A DNA stretch of 31,114 nt, from positions 1 to 31,114 of IMG/VR virus record IMGVR_UViG_3300026116_000078; one strand, written 5' to 3'. Below are positions 15,167-22,116 of the stretch, piece by piece. The stretch is from a virus. The notes beneath the pieces were generated by a model. The model was not told the origin of the DNA. It did not search any database and saw only the letters and a program-made list of their open reading frames with translations. How positions within the stretch are numbered: the stretch's first letter is position 1; every line of letters begins with the position of its first letter. The translations under genes were made by a program, and so were the position numbers.

Positions 15167-17557
15167 ATGAAAAAGACAATCGCTGCTCTCTTCGCATTCG
15201 TGTCTCTCCTAACCTTCGGCCAAACTACGCAGGTCAATCACGGCGGGACTGGCTTAACCTCAACCGCGAACCATGACATTTTGGTCGGAACAGGGCCGGG
15301 AACGTATACGCTTGTGACAGTTCCCGACTGCCAGGACACGAGCGGCAATCATTTAAACTTCACCCAATCGAGCAATAGCGTAACCTGCGGAACAAGCTCC
15401 AGCACTCCAGCATCATCTGTCAGCGTGAACGGTTCGACTGTAACATCGCCAAATTTCAACGACACTACGCCGGCAGCTGCCAGCAACAATGTGAATGTGA
15501 CCTGGCAGCAATCTTCTGGCAATGTGTCCGCTCAAGTAGGTGCTGCAACCTCCTCAGTGCTGGGAGCAGTTAAGGGCGGAACATGCACGAATCAATTTCT
15601 GCGCGGCCACACTTCCGGAACCGGCGCGCAAGTCTGCTCAACCGTCGCGAATACTGATCTGGCAAATTCTGCAACGACGGTCAATGGCATTACGTGCTCA
15701 CTCGGAGGAACCTGCACCGTCGGAGGATCAGGACTGAGCGGAACGAACGTACAGACAGGAAATTACACGCTCACGAGCACCGACAATGCGAAGCTGGTCG
15801 TGATGAACTGCTCGGCAGCTTGCACGGCTACTCTCTATGGCAGCCCGTCATCGGTGTACTTTACTGAAATCATCTCGATCGGCAGCATTCAGGCAGCAAT
15901 TTCTCTCAATAGCAAAACATATAATGGCGGCCCTACTGCCCCGACGCTTAACAACCAGAATCCGCTATTGATCTGGAGCGATGGAACGAACTATTACGGA
16001 AACCCAATCGGGAATGTGACTGATCTTCAAGCACGGCGCGGCGGTCATGGATCATTCGTAACCTGCGCTCAATCCAACAACGTCACTTCTGGAACGGAAT
16101 TGGTGTATTGCTTTACGTCCTATGATGGCCTTACCTGGCAGCAGTTCGGCAATGCCCCAGCAATCTCTCAGGCCGGAACTCGCGACCCATCCATTATTCA
16201 CTATGACGGCAAGTGGTGGATGGCGGTTACATATCCCGCGACTACGAGTTGGCAGCTGTATAGCTCGAGTGATCTGGTCACGTGGACCGGTCCGACCACG
16301 GTGAGCACATCCGGAGTCGCAGGGGTAACGAACACATGGGCGCCGCATTTTTTTATCGATAGCGATAGTACGGTTCACGTCTACGTGACCCTGAGCACCA
16401 ACAGCCTCTCGACGCAGAACATTTACGAGATGCATCCCACCGCCCGGGACATGAGCACGTGGAGCACTCCCTCAATCGTTAGCACGGGTTTCTCTCCAGC
16501 ACACAATATCGACCCTAACGTTGTCAGAGTCGGGACTACGTACTACATGTTTTTTAAAGACGACGATACTGGATTCGGCCACAATGGGCCGATTGACTTA
16601 GCAACTTCAACGTCGGCAACCGGGACGTTCACGATCACTCAAACGGGCAACTGGGCAGGCTGGCAGAATACCTTGGGCCGCATAGAAGCCCCGCAGGTCG
16701 TTCAGATGGACAACGGCAAATGGCGAATCTACTTCGTGAACAACAACAATCTTGATTCTCTGAACGTCTACTATTCCGAGACGACCGATTCCACATTTGC
16801 GACAGGTTGGTCAACGCCGACCGCAATCTCCACTCTGGCGAACTATAACCATCCGGTTCCAATCCGCTCGCCATCGGCAACCGACCTTCTCGACAGTTCA
16901 GGATTTTTGAGCCAAGGCGTTACGCCGACGACGGGAGTCATAGCAGGTAGTTGCGGTGATGCAACACATTCTTGCAGTTTGACCATTGACGCTTTCGGGA
17001 GAGTGACCAATCAAACCAACAATGTCATCAGCGGAGGCGGTAGCGGCGACTATGCTCTACTGGCCACGACGACTACAACTGGTTCGCAATCGTCGGTCAC
17101 GTTTTCGAGTATTTCCTCCAGCTACACCGATTTGGTCGTGAAGATTAGAGGTCGCGGGACCAATGCCGTTACGAATGAGAACGTTCTCGCTCAATTCAAT
17201 TCGGATACAGCGGGGAACTATCAGTTCGAAGATGTTCATTGGTTCAGTACGGCTGGCGCTGCTTCTCAGTCAACCGGGCAGACTTCCATAATCGTTGGGC
17301 TTATTCCTGGGAGTTCCGCGACTGCCAACTACTCCGGAACTGCTCAGATGACAATCGGACTTTACTCGACAACTACTTTCTATAAGCAAACCGTGTCCAC
17401 TTGTGGCGTGACACTTGGGACGGGAACATTCAGCGTAGGAGCCTGTTTATATAGCGGTGCGTGGGCAAACACGGCAGCCATAAACGCTGTGAAAATATTT
17501 GTAGCGAGCGGAGGGTTTGTGGACGGCACAATTATCAGCATCTACGGCGTCAAGTGA
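15167..17557 (+). CDS. Tail fibre with GH43-type glycosidase domain and signal peptide
   Basis: The 796-residue protein starts with a classical signal peptide (MKKTIAALFAFVSLLTFGQ), odd for a virion protein. Residues 20-290 are fibre-like Gly/Thr/Ser repeats (HGGTGLTS). Residues about 290-590 form a five-bladed-propeller-like GH43/GH117 domain. The expected triad is present: D340 in TRDPSII, D449 in NIDPNVV and E507 in IEAPQVV, with spacing of 109 and 58 residues, as in arabinanases. The last 170 residues (YTDLVVKIRGRG, then GTIISIYGVK) are a common receptor-binding tip. It likely cleaves an arabinan- or xylan-like surface glycan. Its 3' end overlaps the minus-strand desaturase gene by 16 bases. 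Confidence 0.85.
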   Translation: MKKTIAALFAFVSLLTFGQTTQVNHGGTGLTSTANHDILVGTGPGTYTLVTVPDCQDTSGNHLNFTQSSNSVTCGTSSSTPASSVSVNGSTVTSPNFNDTTPAAASNNVNVTWQQSSGNVSAQVGAATSSVLGAVKGGTCTNQFLRGHTSGTGAQVCSTVANTDLANSATTVNGITCSLGGTCTVGGSGLSGTNVQTGNYTLTSTDNAKLVVMNCSAACTATLYGSPSSVYFTEIISIGSIQAAISLNSKTYNGGPTAPTLNNQNPLLIWSDGTNYYGNPIGNVTDLQARRGGHGSFVTCAQSNNVTSGTELVYCFTSYDGLTWQQFGNAPAISQAGTRDPSIIHYDGKWWMAVTYPATTSWQLYSSSDLVTWTGPTTVSTSGVAGVTNTWAPHFFIDSDSTVHVYVTLSTNSLSTQNIYEMHPTARDMSTWSTPSIVSTGFSPAHNIDPNVVRVGTTYYMFFKDDDTGFGHNGPIDLATSTSATGTFTITQTGNWAGWQNTLGRIEAPQVVQMDNGKWRIYFVNNNNLDSLNVYYSETTDSTFATGWSTPTAISTLANYNHPVPIRSPSATDLLDSSGFLSQGVTPTTGVIAGSCGDATHSCSLTIDAFGRVTNQTNNVISGGGSGDYALLATTTTTGSQSSVTFSSISSSYTDLVVKIRGRGTNAVTNENVLAQFNSDTAGNYQFEDVHWFSTAGAASQSTGQTSIIVGLIPGSSATANYSGTAQMTIGLYSTTTFYKQTVSTCGVTLGTGTFSVGACLYSGAWANTAAINAVKIFVASGGFVDGTIISIYGVK

Positions 17558-18393
17558 GTCAGCATCATAATTGCCCACCGTTGGAATGGATAGAAGAATG
17601 CTTTCGCGGCGGAATCTATTTTATCTGAGCCATCAGCCAGACCAGTGGGAATCAGCTTAGCGCTGCGATCTGGGGCATGGTAAGTTCCGAAAAGCACATC
17701 CCACATTGGAAAGAAGGCTGCGAAATTCTTGTCTAAATGCTCAGGCAATTTCGAGTGGTGGATTCGGTGAACACTTGGATTGGTGATAAATCGATTCAAC
17801 GGGCCGAGACTCATCGTGGAATTCAGATGAATCATATCTCCATAGAACTGCGTCAGCAGGTAGGCCGAGAGCGCTGTCATGGTCGGCGGCTTCAGCAATA
17901 GGATGAGTGGCCCTGCGACAAAAGCCGCATCAATAAAGGCTTCCAGCCAATGATGCCGAAACGACGTTGTTACCCCCATGTGCTCATCGGAATGATGCAC
18001 CGCGTGTTCCGCCCAAAGCCAAGGCCAAGCGTGTTGTGCCCGATGAACCCAATAGAAAACGAAATCGTGAAGGACAAGGAATATGGCGGCAACGCCTAAT
18101 CCCGCTAGCCACTGTCCGTGATCTGAAATCGCCGATAGGTCAAACAAATGGAAATTGTTGCTCAGCCGTGACATCCCTGCGGTGATTGCAGAACCGAGCG
18201 TGATTCTAAGAGCGAAATAAAGCACAGTCAAAAAACAATTAATCGATAGATTCTTCGGCGTATTCGATTCGCTGGCTGGAGACATTCCTTCGATCACAAA
18301 GCAAATCAGGTAGGCGATAGTCGTTTGAAGGATCAGAAACCCAAAGGCCGCAACGGTCATTGATGGTGCGTTAAATAGTGATGTGTTAATCAT
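17542..18393 (-). CDS. Sterol desaturase / fatty acid hydroxylase family membrane enzyme
   Basis: The ATG at 18393 gives a 283-residue integral membrane protein; the open frame extends to 18591 but overlaps the upstream gene. It has about four hydrophobic segments and the histidine clusters of the di-iron fatty acid hydroxylase superfamily: HDFVFYWVHRAQH, HAVHHSDEH and VHRIHHS, followed by the FGTYH ending. Members oxidise lipid or sterol-like substrates using oxygen; the substrate here is unknown. It is the last gene of a coupled minus-strand operon, 2 bases after the preceding stop, and overlaps the fibre gene tail-to-tail. A host-lipid-modifying conversion gene is the likely role. Confidence 0.87.
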   Translation of the reverse strand: MINTSLFNAPSMTVAAFGFLILQTTIAYLICFVIEGMSPASESNTPKNLSINCFLTVLYFALRITLGSAITAGMSRLSNNFHLFDLSAISDHGQWLAGLGVAAIFLVLHDFVFYWVHRAQHAWPWLWAEHAVHHSDEHMGVTTSFRHHWLEAFIDAAFVAGPLILLLKPPTMTALSAYLLTQFYGDMIHLNSTMSLGPLNRFITNPSVHRIHHSKLPEHLDKNFAAFFPMWDVLFGTYHAPDRSAKLIPTGLADGSDKIDSAAKAFFYPFQRWAIMMLTHLTP

Positions 18394-18395
18394 TC

Positions 18396-18626
18396 TTATT
18401 CTAGGGTCCACAAGGTCACCCGTTCCCCGCAAGGAAGGTCGGCAACTTCTTGCATTGTGGAGCCGTTCGATTCGAGTCTGACTTTCAGTTGCGGATTGAT
18501 CACAGCGCGAGTTGCGGCCAGCTTCCACATCTCCGCAGATGTGTATCTCTGGTAAGCGAGAATAGCAAGCCCAGCGCAGACGAGCAGCCAAAAGAAGCGT
18601 TCAGGCGGTAGGAGTTTTTTCAGCAT
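18396..18626 (-). CDS. Small membrane-anchored protein, 76 residues
   Basis: The ATG at 18626 is preceded by GGGGAG with a spacing of 5 bases. A single hydrophobic helix lies at residues 10-24 (RFFWLLVCAGLAILAYQ), followed by a soluble tail with ATRAVINPQLKVRLESNG. The family is not recognised. Its stop is 2 bases before the desaturase start and its start is 1 base after the preceding 41-residue gene, so all are probably translated together. The tail is most likely periplasmic or cytoplasmic depending on topology, which cannot be decided. Confidence 0.68.
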   Translation of the reverse strand: MLKKLLPPERFFWLLVCAGLAILAYQRYTSAEMWKLAATRAVINPQLKVRLESNGSTMQEVADLPCGERVTLWTLE

Positions 18627-18627
18627 C

Positions 18628-18753
18628 TCATCTCCCCAAACTTCGGTGTATCCCTGCTGAGAAATATCCAGATGTCAATGCGCCGAGAAGGATTGCGGTT
18701 AGAGCAATTGCCAAGCTGCGCAGCACATCGAGAGATTGATTGCGGGAGATCAT
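18628..18753 (-). CDS. 41-residue single-helix membrane peptide
   Basis: The ATG at 18753 overlaps the stop of the secreted-protein gene in an ATGA arrangement, and the TGA stop at 18628-18630 lies one base before the next ATG. The peptide reads MISRNQSLDVLRSLAIALTA, then ILLGALTSGYFSAGIHRSLGR, with one clear transmembrane helix. Coupling on both sides is the main support, since the gene is below usual length cut-offs. A holin-like or small accessory role is possible but not shown. Confidence 0.6.
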   Translation of the reverse strand: MISRNQSLDVLRSLAIALTAILLGALTSGYFSAGIHRSLGR

Positions 18754-19091
18754 TCCAGCGGTATATCCCAATTGCCGTTTGGGTAAGATTCGGAAGGCTC
18801 ACCACTAAATATTCTTACCTTCTTGAATCCAGCTTTCTTCATCTGTTCTTTAGCGGGCTCGACGCATTGCTGCTCAAATCTTTGCATGGTGGCAACGCTG
18901 GCGCGAAGCACCCACAATTCCAGAACATCTTTCTCTTTTCCGGTGATATCGATCCCGACGGATTCCCAATCGGCCCGTTCCAGTACTTGCTTGTATTCGT
19001 GGGCAAACTGCATTCTCTCGGGCGGGACTTTCTTGGAGAATGCGGGCAAACTCGCGAGAAGGACAATAAGCAGTACAGACGCGTGTTTCAT
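18750..19091 (-). CDS. Secreted small protein with signal peptide
   Basis: The chosen start at 19091 yields MKHASVLLIVLLASLPAFSK, a good signal peptide with a likely cut after AFS; an in-frame ATG at 19109 adds six residues. The mature part of about 95 residues is mixed in charge: FAHEYKQVLERADWESVGID, then GKEKDVLELWVLRASVATMQRFEQQ, and a C-terminal GFKKVRIFSGEP. One cysteine is present. No family is recognised. It heads the coupled four-gene run leading to the desaturase, and the pairing suggests an envelope function. Confidence 0.68.
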   Translation of the reverse strand: MKHASVLLIVLLASLPAFSKKVPPERMQFAHEYKQVLERADWESVGIDITGKEKDVLELWVLRASVATMQRFEQQCVEPAKEQMKKAGFKKVRIFSGEPSESYPNGNWDIPLE

Positions 19092-19152
19092 GGCTAAAGA
19101 TTCTGCCATGTAAGTTCTAGAAAGTGAATACGCTTTTCCTTCGCCACGTAAC

Positions 19153-19223
19153 GGCAGCAGTGAGTCGAGTCCGCCGGGAGCAACCCTCCCCTGTCTTGCG
19201 TTGGCGGCTCGGCAACTGCTGCC
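19153..19223. other. Multi-stem structured element
   Basis: Four nested stems total 24 bp: GGCAGCAG (19153-19160) with CTGCTGCC (19216-19223); GTCGAG (19164-19169) with CTCGGC (19208-19213); CCGCC (19171-19175) with GGCGG (19203-19207); and GGGAG (19176-19180) with CTCCC (19186-19190). A 12-base asymmetric bulge lies at 19191-19202. Read as plus-strand RNA every pair forms, one as U-G; the minus-strand RNA has one C-A mismatch. It sits between the zinc-ribbon gene and the secreted-protein gene, so it could be a 5' leader of the cargo operon or an independent RNA. No known riboswitch was recognised. Confidence 0.45.
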
Positions 19224-19224
19224 A

Positions 19225-19392
19225 TTAGGTGTTGAGACGTTTCGGAAGTCTAGGCGCAAATTTGCACGGCTTTACCTGGCCGCAGCCCCAGACCGGGCAT
19301 TTGTAGTAAACAAGCGTCCCCAGATCAAAAGACTGGCGCACAAGGAACATCCACAGCTTGTGCTTCGTGCAGCGGTAGAGTTGAGCGGCCAT
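19225..19392 (-). CDS. 55-residue zinc-ribbon-like protein
   Basis: A GAGGGAGAAG ribosome site precedes the ATG at 19392. The product reads MAAQLYRCTKHKLWMFLV, then LGTLVYYKCPVWGCGQVKPC. Cysteines and histidine (C8, H11, C32, C37, C43) are arranged like a small zinc ribbon. It lies 55 bases after the MarR gene in the same direction and ends about 130 bases before the secreted-protein start. A DNA- or protein-binding role is likely; the family is unknown. Confidence 0.6.
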   Translation of the reverse strand: MAAQLYRCTKHKLWMFLVRQSFDLGTLVYYKCPVWGCGQVKPCKFAPRLPKRLNT

Positions 19393-19447
19393 GACTCAAT
19401 TCTTCTCCCTCTTACCGCTAAGATGCCAGATTACTTAAGGTTAGTCT

Positions 19448-20002
19448 CTACCGTCCTTTCCCCATCCCTTCATAATAAGCGTCAATCACCCTCTGAGAGT
19501 ATGCAGCAAATGTGTCTATCTCTTCCTGAGTCAATGATGGGAAGGTCAGATTTGCGTAGGCTCTCCAATTCGCCGCTAGCTTATCGACTGCCCTTCGCCC
19601 TTTCGTGGTCGGCTCGATAAAATACTCCCGCCTGTTCTTTGGATTCCTCACCCTTCTGACGTGGCCGCGCTTCTCCAGGTCATCAATGATGCCAACCATG
19701 ACGTTTGAATTGATGCCGTGGAACTCTGCGAGCGCCTTTTGGTGTGCCTTCACCTCGTGAGCGCTGCTTATAATCCGAGCCTCGCGCAAACTGAGGCCAA
19801 CTTCCTTCCGGAACATTGCCTCAAGACGTGATCTACCGATCTCGGCGGCCAGATCGACAATAGATGCGCGGCTTTTGCTCCATAATTCGGGGAATATTTC
19901 CTTCGGGTTTTTCTTTGGAATAGAAATACAAACCCTCCCCACAAGCACCAAACCCCAAAACAGTAGCAGGAACTTTATTGGAAGTCGGCAAAGAACTGTC
20001 AC
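19448..20002 (-). CDS. MarR-family transcriptional regulator
   Basis: The frame runs from a GTG at 20002. The first about 30 residues are unusually hydrophobic (LPIKFLLLFWGLVLVG), so a later GTG at 19942 may be the true start. The winged-helix core is clear: LREARIISSAHEVKAHQ, then the recognition region LAEFHGINSNVMVGIIDDLE, and a wing RRVRNPKNRREYFIEPTTKG. MarR proteins bind palindromes as dimers and are often released by small ligands. It is divergent from the integrase and leads the minus-strand cargo cluster, which it may control. Confidence 0.82.
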   Translation of the reverse strand: MTVLCRLPIKFLLLFWGLVLVGRVCISIPKKNPKEIFPELWSKSRASIVDLAAEIGRSRLEAMFRKEVGLSLREARIISSAHEVKAHQKALAEFHGINSNVMVGIIDDLEKRGHVRRVRNPKNRREYFIEPTTKGRRAVDKLAANWRAYANLTFPSLTQEEIDTFAAYSQRVIDAYYEGMGKGR

Positions 20003-20008
20003 AAAACC

Positions 20009-20026
20009 TTAGCACTACGGTGCAAA
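20009..20026. promoter_or_regulatory. Imperfect palindrome upstream of the MarR gene
   Basis: TTAGCACTACGGTGCAAA reads as TT-A-GCAC-TACG-GTGC-A-AA, symmetric except for the centre and one A-A position. It lies 6 bases upstream of the longest MarR start. This is the usual location of a MarR autoregulatory site; function is inferred. Confidence 0.35.
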
Positions 20027-20070
20027 AGCTGTGGGAACTGCAACTTTTAGGGTAAGTATTTCTGGCACGA

Positions 20071-20089
20071 ATGGGCCATTTCAGCCCAT
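20071..20089. promoter_or_regulatory. Inverted repeat between MarR and integrase genes
   Basis: ATGGGC and GCCCAT are perfect 6-base arms around CATTTCA. The repeat lies in the 175-base divergent region between the MarR start and the integrase start at 20178. It could be an operator for MarR or another repressor, or an integrase arm site. Confidence 0.35.
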
Positions 20090-20177
20090 GATGTGCAACG
20101 CATACGATGTGCGGCAATGATGATTCAGCCATTCGAGGGGGTAATTTTCCACAGATTTACTCAGGGGAATTTGCTCC

Positions 20178-21257
20178 GTGTTCAACAATCAGGGGTCGAA
20201 AGTAAGTACATTGGCGGCTGCAATTATGTCGGTAGCCGCGCTTACATCATTGCCTTTCCAGGAAGCTTGCGACCAGTGGCTAGAAACCCGTAGACATCAC
20301 ATTTCCGCAAAAACCTTCCACGAATACGAGCTAAACATCGATACGCTCGGGAAGTTTTTCGGGGAAATGCGGCTAACCGAAATCGATGCCGACATGATCC
20401 GGCGCTATCAGCGGATGCGGATGACGAAGTGCGGCCCGCATTCGATCAACCATGAGTGCTCGGTTCTACAGCAGGTGCTTAAGCGCATCGGGCGCTGGGC
20501 GGAAATAGGCCAGGACTATCAGCCTCTACCCCTGCCCAAGACGAAGCGCGGGCGGGCCATCACCCCGGAGGAGCGGGAGAAGCTCTGGCGCATTATGCGG
20601 TCGAATCCCAATTGGGATGCTGCCCGGCTCTGCGCTACCATCTGCATCAATTCGACGGCCAGTCCCGGGGAAGCCTACAAGCTCAAGCACCATGACGTGG
20701 ACATGAAGGCAATGAAGTTCATCGTCGGGCGGAACAGCAATGCCAAGACTGACGAGCGCTACCGGCGAATCCCGATGAATGATGAAAGCTTCGAAGCCTT
20801 CCGCGAAACAATCGCGCGCGCCAAGATCCTAGGGTCCTATAAGCCAGAGCACTACATCTTCCCGTTTTGGTGCTTTGGGCGCGAATACGATCCCGACAAA
20901 CATCAAACTACCTTCCGCACAGCTTGGGAGAAAATCATCGCGCAGGCGGTAAAGAGTGGGCTGAATGTCGAGGGCCTCAGGCTCGAGGACATGCGCCACA
21001 CGGCAAAAACCCTGCTCCTTGAAAGCGGCGAAGTCTCTGGCGAAGTTGCCAACGAGATCGCAGGCCACATTGACGATTCCATGAATCGGTTTTACTCGCA
21101 CATTGGCCAGCAGGCGAAACAAAAGGCGGTCGATTGCCTCTCGTCTACCCCCAAGAAACCAGTTCTCCCCGAGAAATCCACAGTCGGGCCAGTGGATAAC
21201 CGGGAATTGGCGCAAGCGCTAATCGCTCTAGCGGCGAAACTCCTTAATTCTGCGTAG
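20178..21257 (+). CDS. int: Tyrosine-type integrase, Arg I and box II His replaced
   Basis: The 359-residue product has a SAM-like core-binding domain (FQEACDQWLETRR to IRRYQRMR, residues about 27-95) and a catalytic domain. Visible active-site positions are R273 in the EDMRHT box, H297 in AGHIDD and Y306 in RFYSHIG. The first arginine of the usual TGxRxGE motif is serine here (S162 in TASPGEAY), and the HxxR histidine is glutamate. The GTG start at 20178 follows AGGGG; an ATG at 20226 is possible. It should integrate or excise the phage. The altered residues make full activity uncertain. Confidence 0.9.
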   Translation: MFNNQGSKVSTLAAAIMSVAALTSLPFQEACDQWLETRRHHISAKTFHEYELNIDTLGKFFGEMRLTEIDADMIRRYQRMRMTKCGPHSINHECSVLQQVLKRIGRWAEIGQDYQPLPLPKTKRGRAITPEEREKLWRIMRSNPNWDAARLCATICINSTASPGEAYKLKHHDVDMKAMKFIVGRNSNAKTDERYRRIPMNDESFEAFRETIARAKILGSYKPEHYIFPFWCFGREYDPDKHQTTFRTAWEKIIAQAVKSGLNVEGLRLEDMRHTAKTLLLESGEVSGEVANEIAGHIDDSMNRFYSHIGQQAKQKAVDCLSSTPKKPVLPEKSTVGPVDNRELAQALIALAAKLLNSA

Positions 21258-21291
21258 GTTAGAGAGAACCAAAAAAACTTGAAAATAGGGC

Positions 21292-21321
21292 TTGACATCT
21301 AAACTTAGACTCACTTATGCT
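21292..21321 (+). promoter_or_regulatory. Strong sigma70-type promoter
   Basis: TTGACA at 21292-21297 is followed after 17-18 bases by TTATGC/TATGCT at 21315-21321. The start of transcription would be near 21328, only about 4 bases before the ATG at 21332, so the first message may be nearly leaderless. Confidence 0.75.
21298..21309. promoter_or_regulatory. Palindrome inside the promoter spacer, candidate operator
   Basis: TCTAA-AC-TTAGA forms a 12-base near-palindrome between the -35 and -10 boxes. A dimeric repressor bound here would block RNA polymerase. The adjacent gene encodes a small ribbon-helix-helix-like protein, so autoregulation is plausible. Confidence 0.45.
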
Positions 21322-21331
21322 CACACCCGTA

Positions 21332-21499
21332 ATGGCAAAGAAGAAAGCAATTCGCAACATGACTTGGACTCCGAACCTTGAAGATCGCAGGCTCATGGAA
21401 GAGCTAAAAGCCCAGATCGGCTTGAGGGCTGATTCCGAGTTGATGCGGATGGGGCTTAGGGCTCTCGCCGAAAAACAGGGCAGAGCAACTAACGGGTAA
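21332..21499 (+). CDS. Ribbon-helix-helix-like small DNA-binding protein
   Basis: The start at 21332 is preferred because the upstream in-frame ATG at 21317 falls within the promoter -10 box. The 55-residue protein has a basic N-terminus (MAKKKAIRNM), a short strand (TWTPN) and two helices (EDRRLMEELKAQIG, then SELMRMGLRALAEKQ), the layout of Arc/CopG-type dimers. It probably acts as a repressor or an excision-control factor for the neighbouring integrase. It has a promoter of its own with a palindrome in it. No close family could be named. Confidence 0.65.
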   Translation: MAKKKAIRNMTWTPNLEDRRLMEELKAQIGLRADSELMRMGLRALAEKQGRATNG

Positions 21500-21510
21500 T
21501 CCACAGAAAA

Positions 21511-21524
21511 CCTCAACTCTGAGG
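21511..21524 (+). other. Small hairpin after the RHH gene
   Basis: CCTCA and TGAGG pair around ACTC, 12 bases after the stop of the RHH-like gene. No T tract follows, so it is not a standard terminator. Confidence 0.3.
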
Positions 21525-21546
21525 CGATTCGCAAGTGAAAGGAAGC

Positions 21547-21648
21547 CGACGACCGAACGATTTTAGGGGCGCGTAGCTCAACTGGCAGAGCAACTGACTC
21601 TTAATCAGTTGGGGCGGAACTTAAGTTAGTCCCTAAATCCGGTCGTCG
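21547..21648 (+). ncRNA. tRNA-Lys(CUU)-like half cloverleaf in a long outer helix
   Basis: From 21567 the sequence is tRNA-Lys-like: GGGCGCG, TA, a D arm GCTC/GAGC with AACTGGCA loop (21576-21591), and an anticodon arm ACTGA-CTCTTAA-TCAGT (21593-21609) with anticodon CTT. A normal T arm and 3' acceptor strand are missing. Instead, 5' flank 21547-21570 pairs with 21629-21648: nine bp (CGACGACCG with CGGTCGTCG), then about eleven bp (GATTTTAGGGGC with GTCCCTAAATC) with one bulged T and a 3-base bulge. It is not a standard tRNA gene. It may be a tRNA mimic, an attachment-site remnant or a control element for the gene starting at 21653. Confidence 0.5.
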
Positions 21649-21652
21649 CTAA

Positions 21653-22114
21653 ATGGCGACGATGCGGGAACTTATCCAAGACGAGTCGGGCCTTCGCGAC
21701 TTCAAGGGCTTTACCAAATGGTGGTCGGCGGTTTCCTTCGCTGCCGTCTGCATGGCTCTCATCATTGGTGCGGCGATCTACAGCCAATCAAAAGAGGCCG
21801 TTTATTCAAATCCTGCTGGCGTGTTCCAGATCGTCAAGCGCTATGACGCCTATCACTACAAGTTCAACCAAATAGGCGTCGGCGAAATGGCCGTGACGTT
21901 CTGTCCCAATTACGAGCCACAGCTTTCAGCAGGTCAGACAATTTGGTGGATCCACTACATCGATAAAGGGAAGTGCTGGGACATCCAGCCCAACGGCTTC
22001 GGCTACAGACTTATTCGCGATGCATCCGGGAAGCCAACCTTGGCCCCGCCGTGCTTTGTAAATGACCAAGATGTGACCGAGTGCAAACCAAACAAAATGG
22101 AAGCGAGGTTCTAA
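21653..22114 (+). CDS. Single-pass membrane protein, first gene of the early operon
   Basis: The 153-residue product has one transmembrane helix at about residues 25-45 (AVSFAAVCMALIIGAAIY) after a charged N-terminal segment. The rest is a soluble domain with four cysteines (TFCPNYEP, KGKCWDIQ, APPCFVN and ECKPN) that could form disulfides outside the membrane. No ribosome site is visible; an ATG at 21662 is an alternative. The start lies 5 bases after the long helix described at 21547-21648, so RNA folding may control it. Unknown function; exclusion or envelope roles are possible. Confidence 0.65.
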   Translation: MATMRELIQDESGLRDFKGFTKWWSAVSFAAVCMALIIGAAIYSQSKEAVYSNPAGVFQIVKRYDAYHYKFNQIGVGEMAVTFCPNYEPQLSAGQTIWWIHYIDKGKCWDIQPNGFGYRLIRDASGKPTLAPPCFVNDQDVTECKPNKMEARF

Positions 22115-22116
22115 CT

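Noticed and set aside
19201-19620. 139-codon plus-strand frame over the zinc-ribbon and MarR genes
   Set aside because: It opposes two better-supported genes and starts in the structured element; composition looks random.
19433-21635. Near repeats ACTTAAGGTTAGTCTCTA and ACTTAAGTTAGTCCCTA as attachment sites
   Set aside because: With one gap and one mismatch over 17 bases such pairs are expected by chance in 31 kb, and both sites lie within phage sequence.
21567-21640. Functional phage tRNA-Lys gene
   Set aside because: The T arm and 3' acceptor strand are missing, so a normal cloverleaf cannot form.
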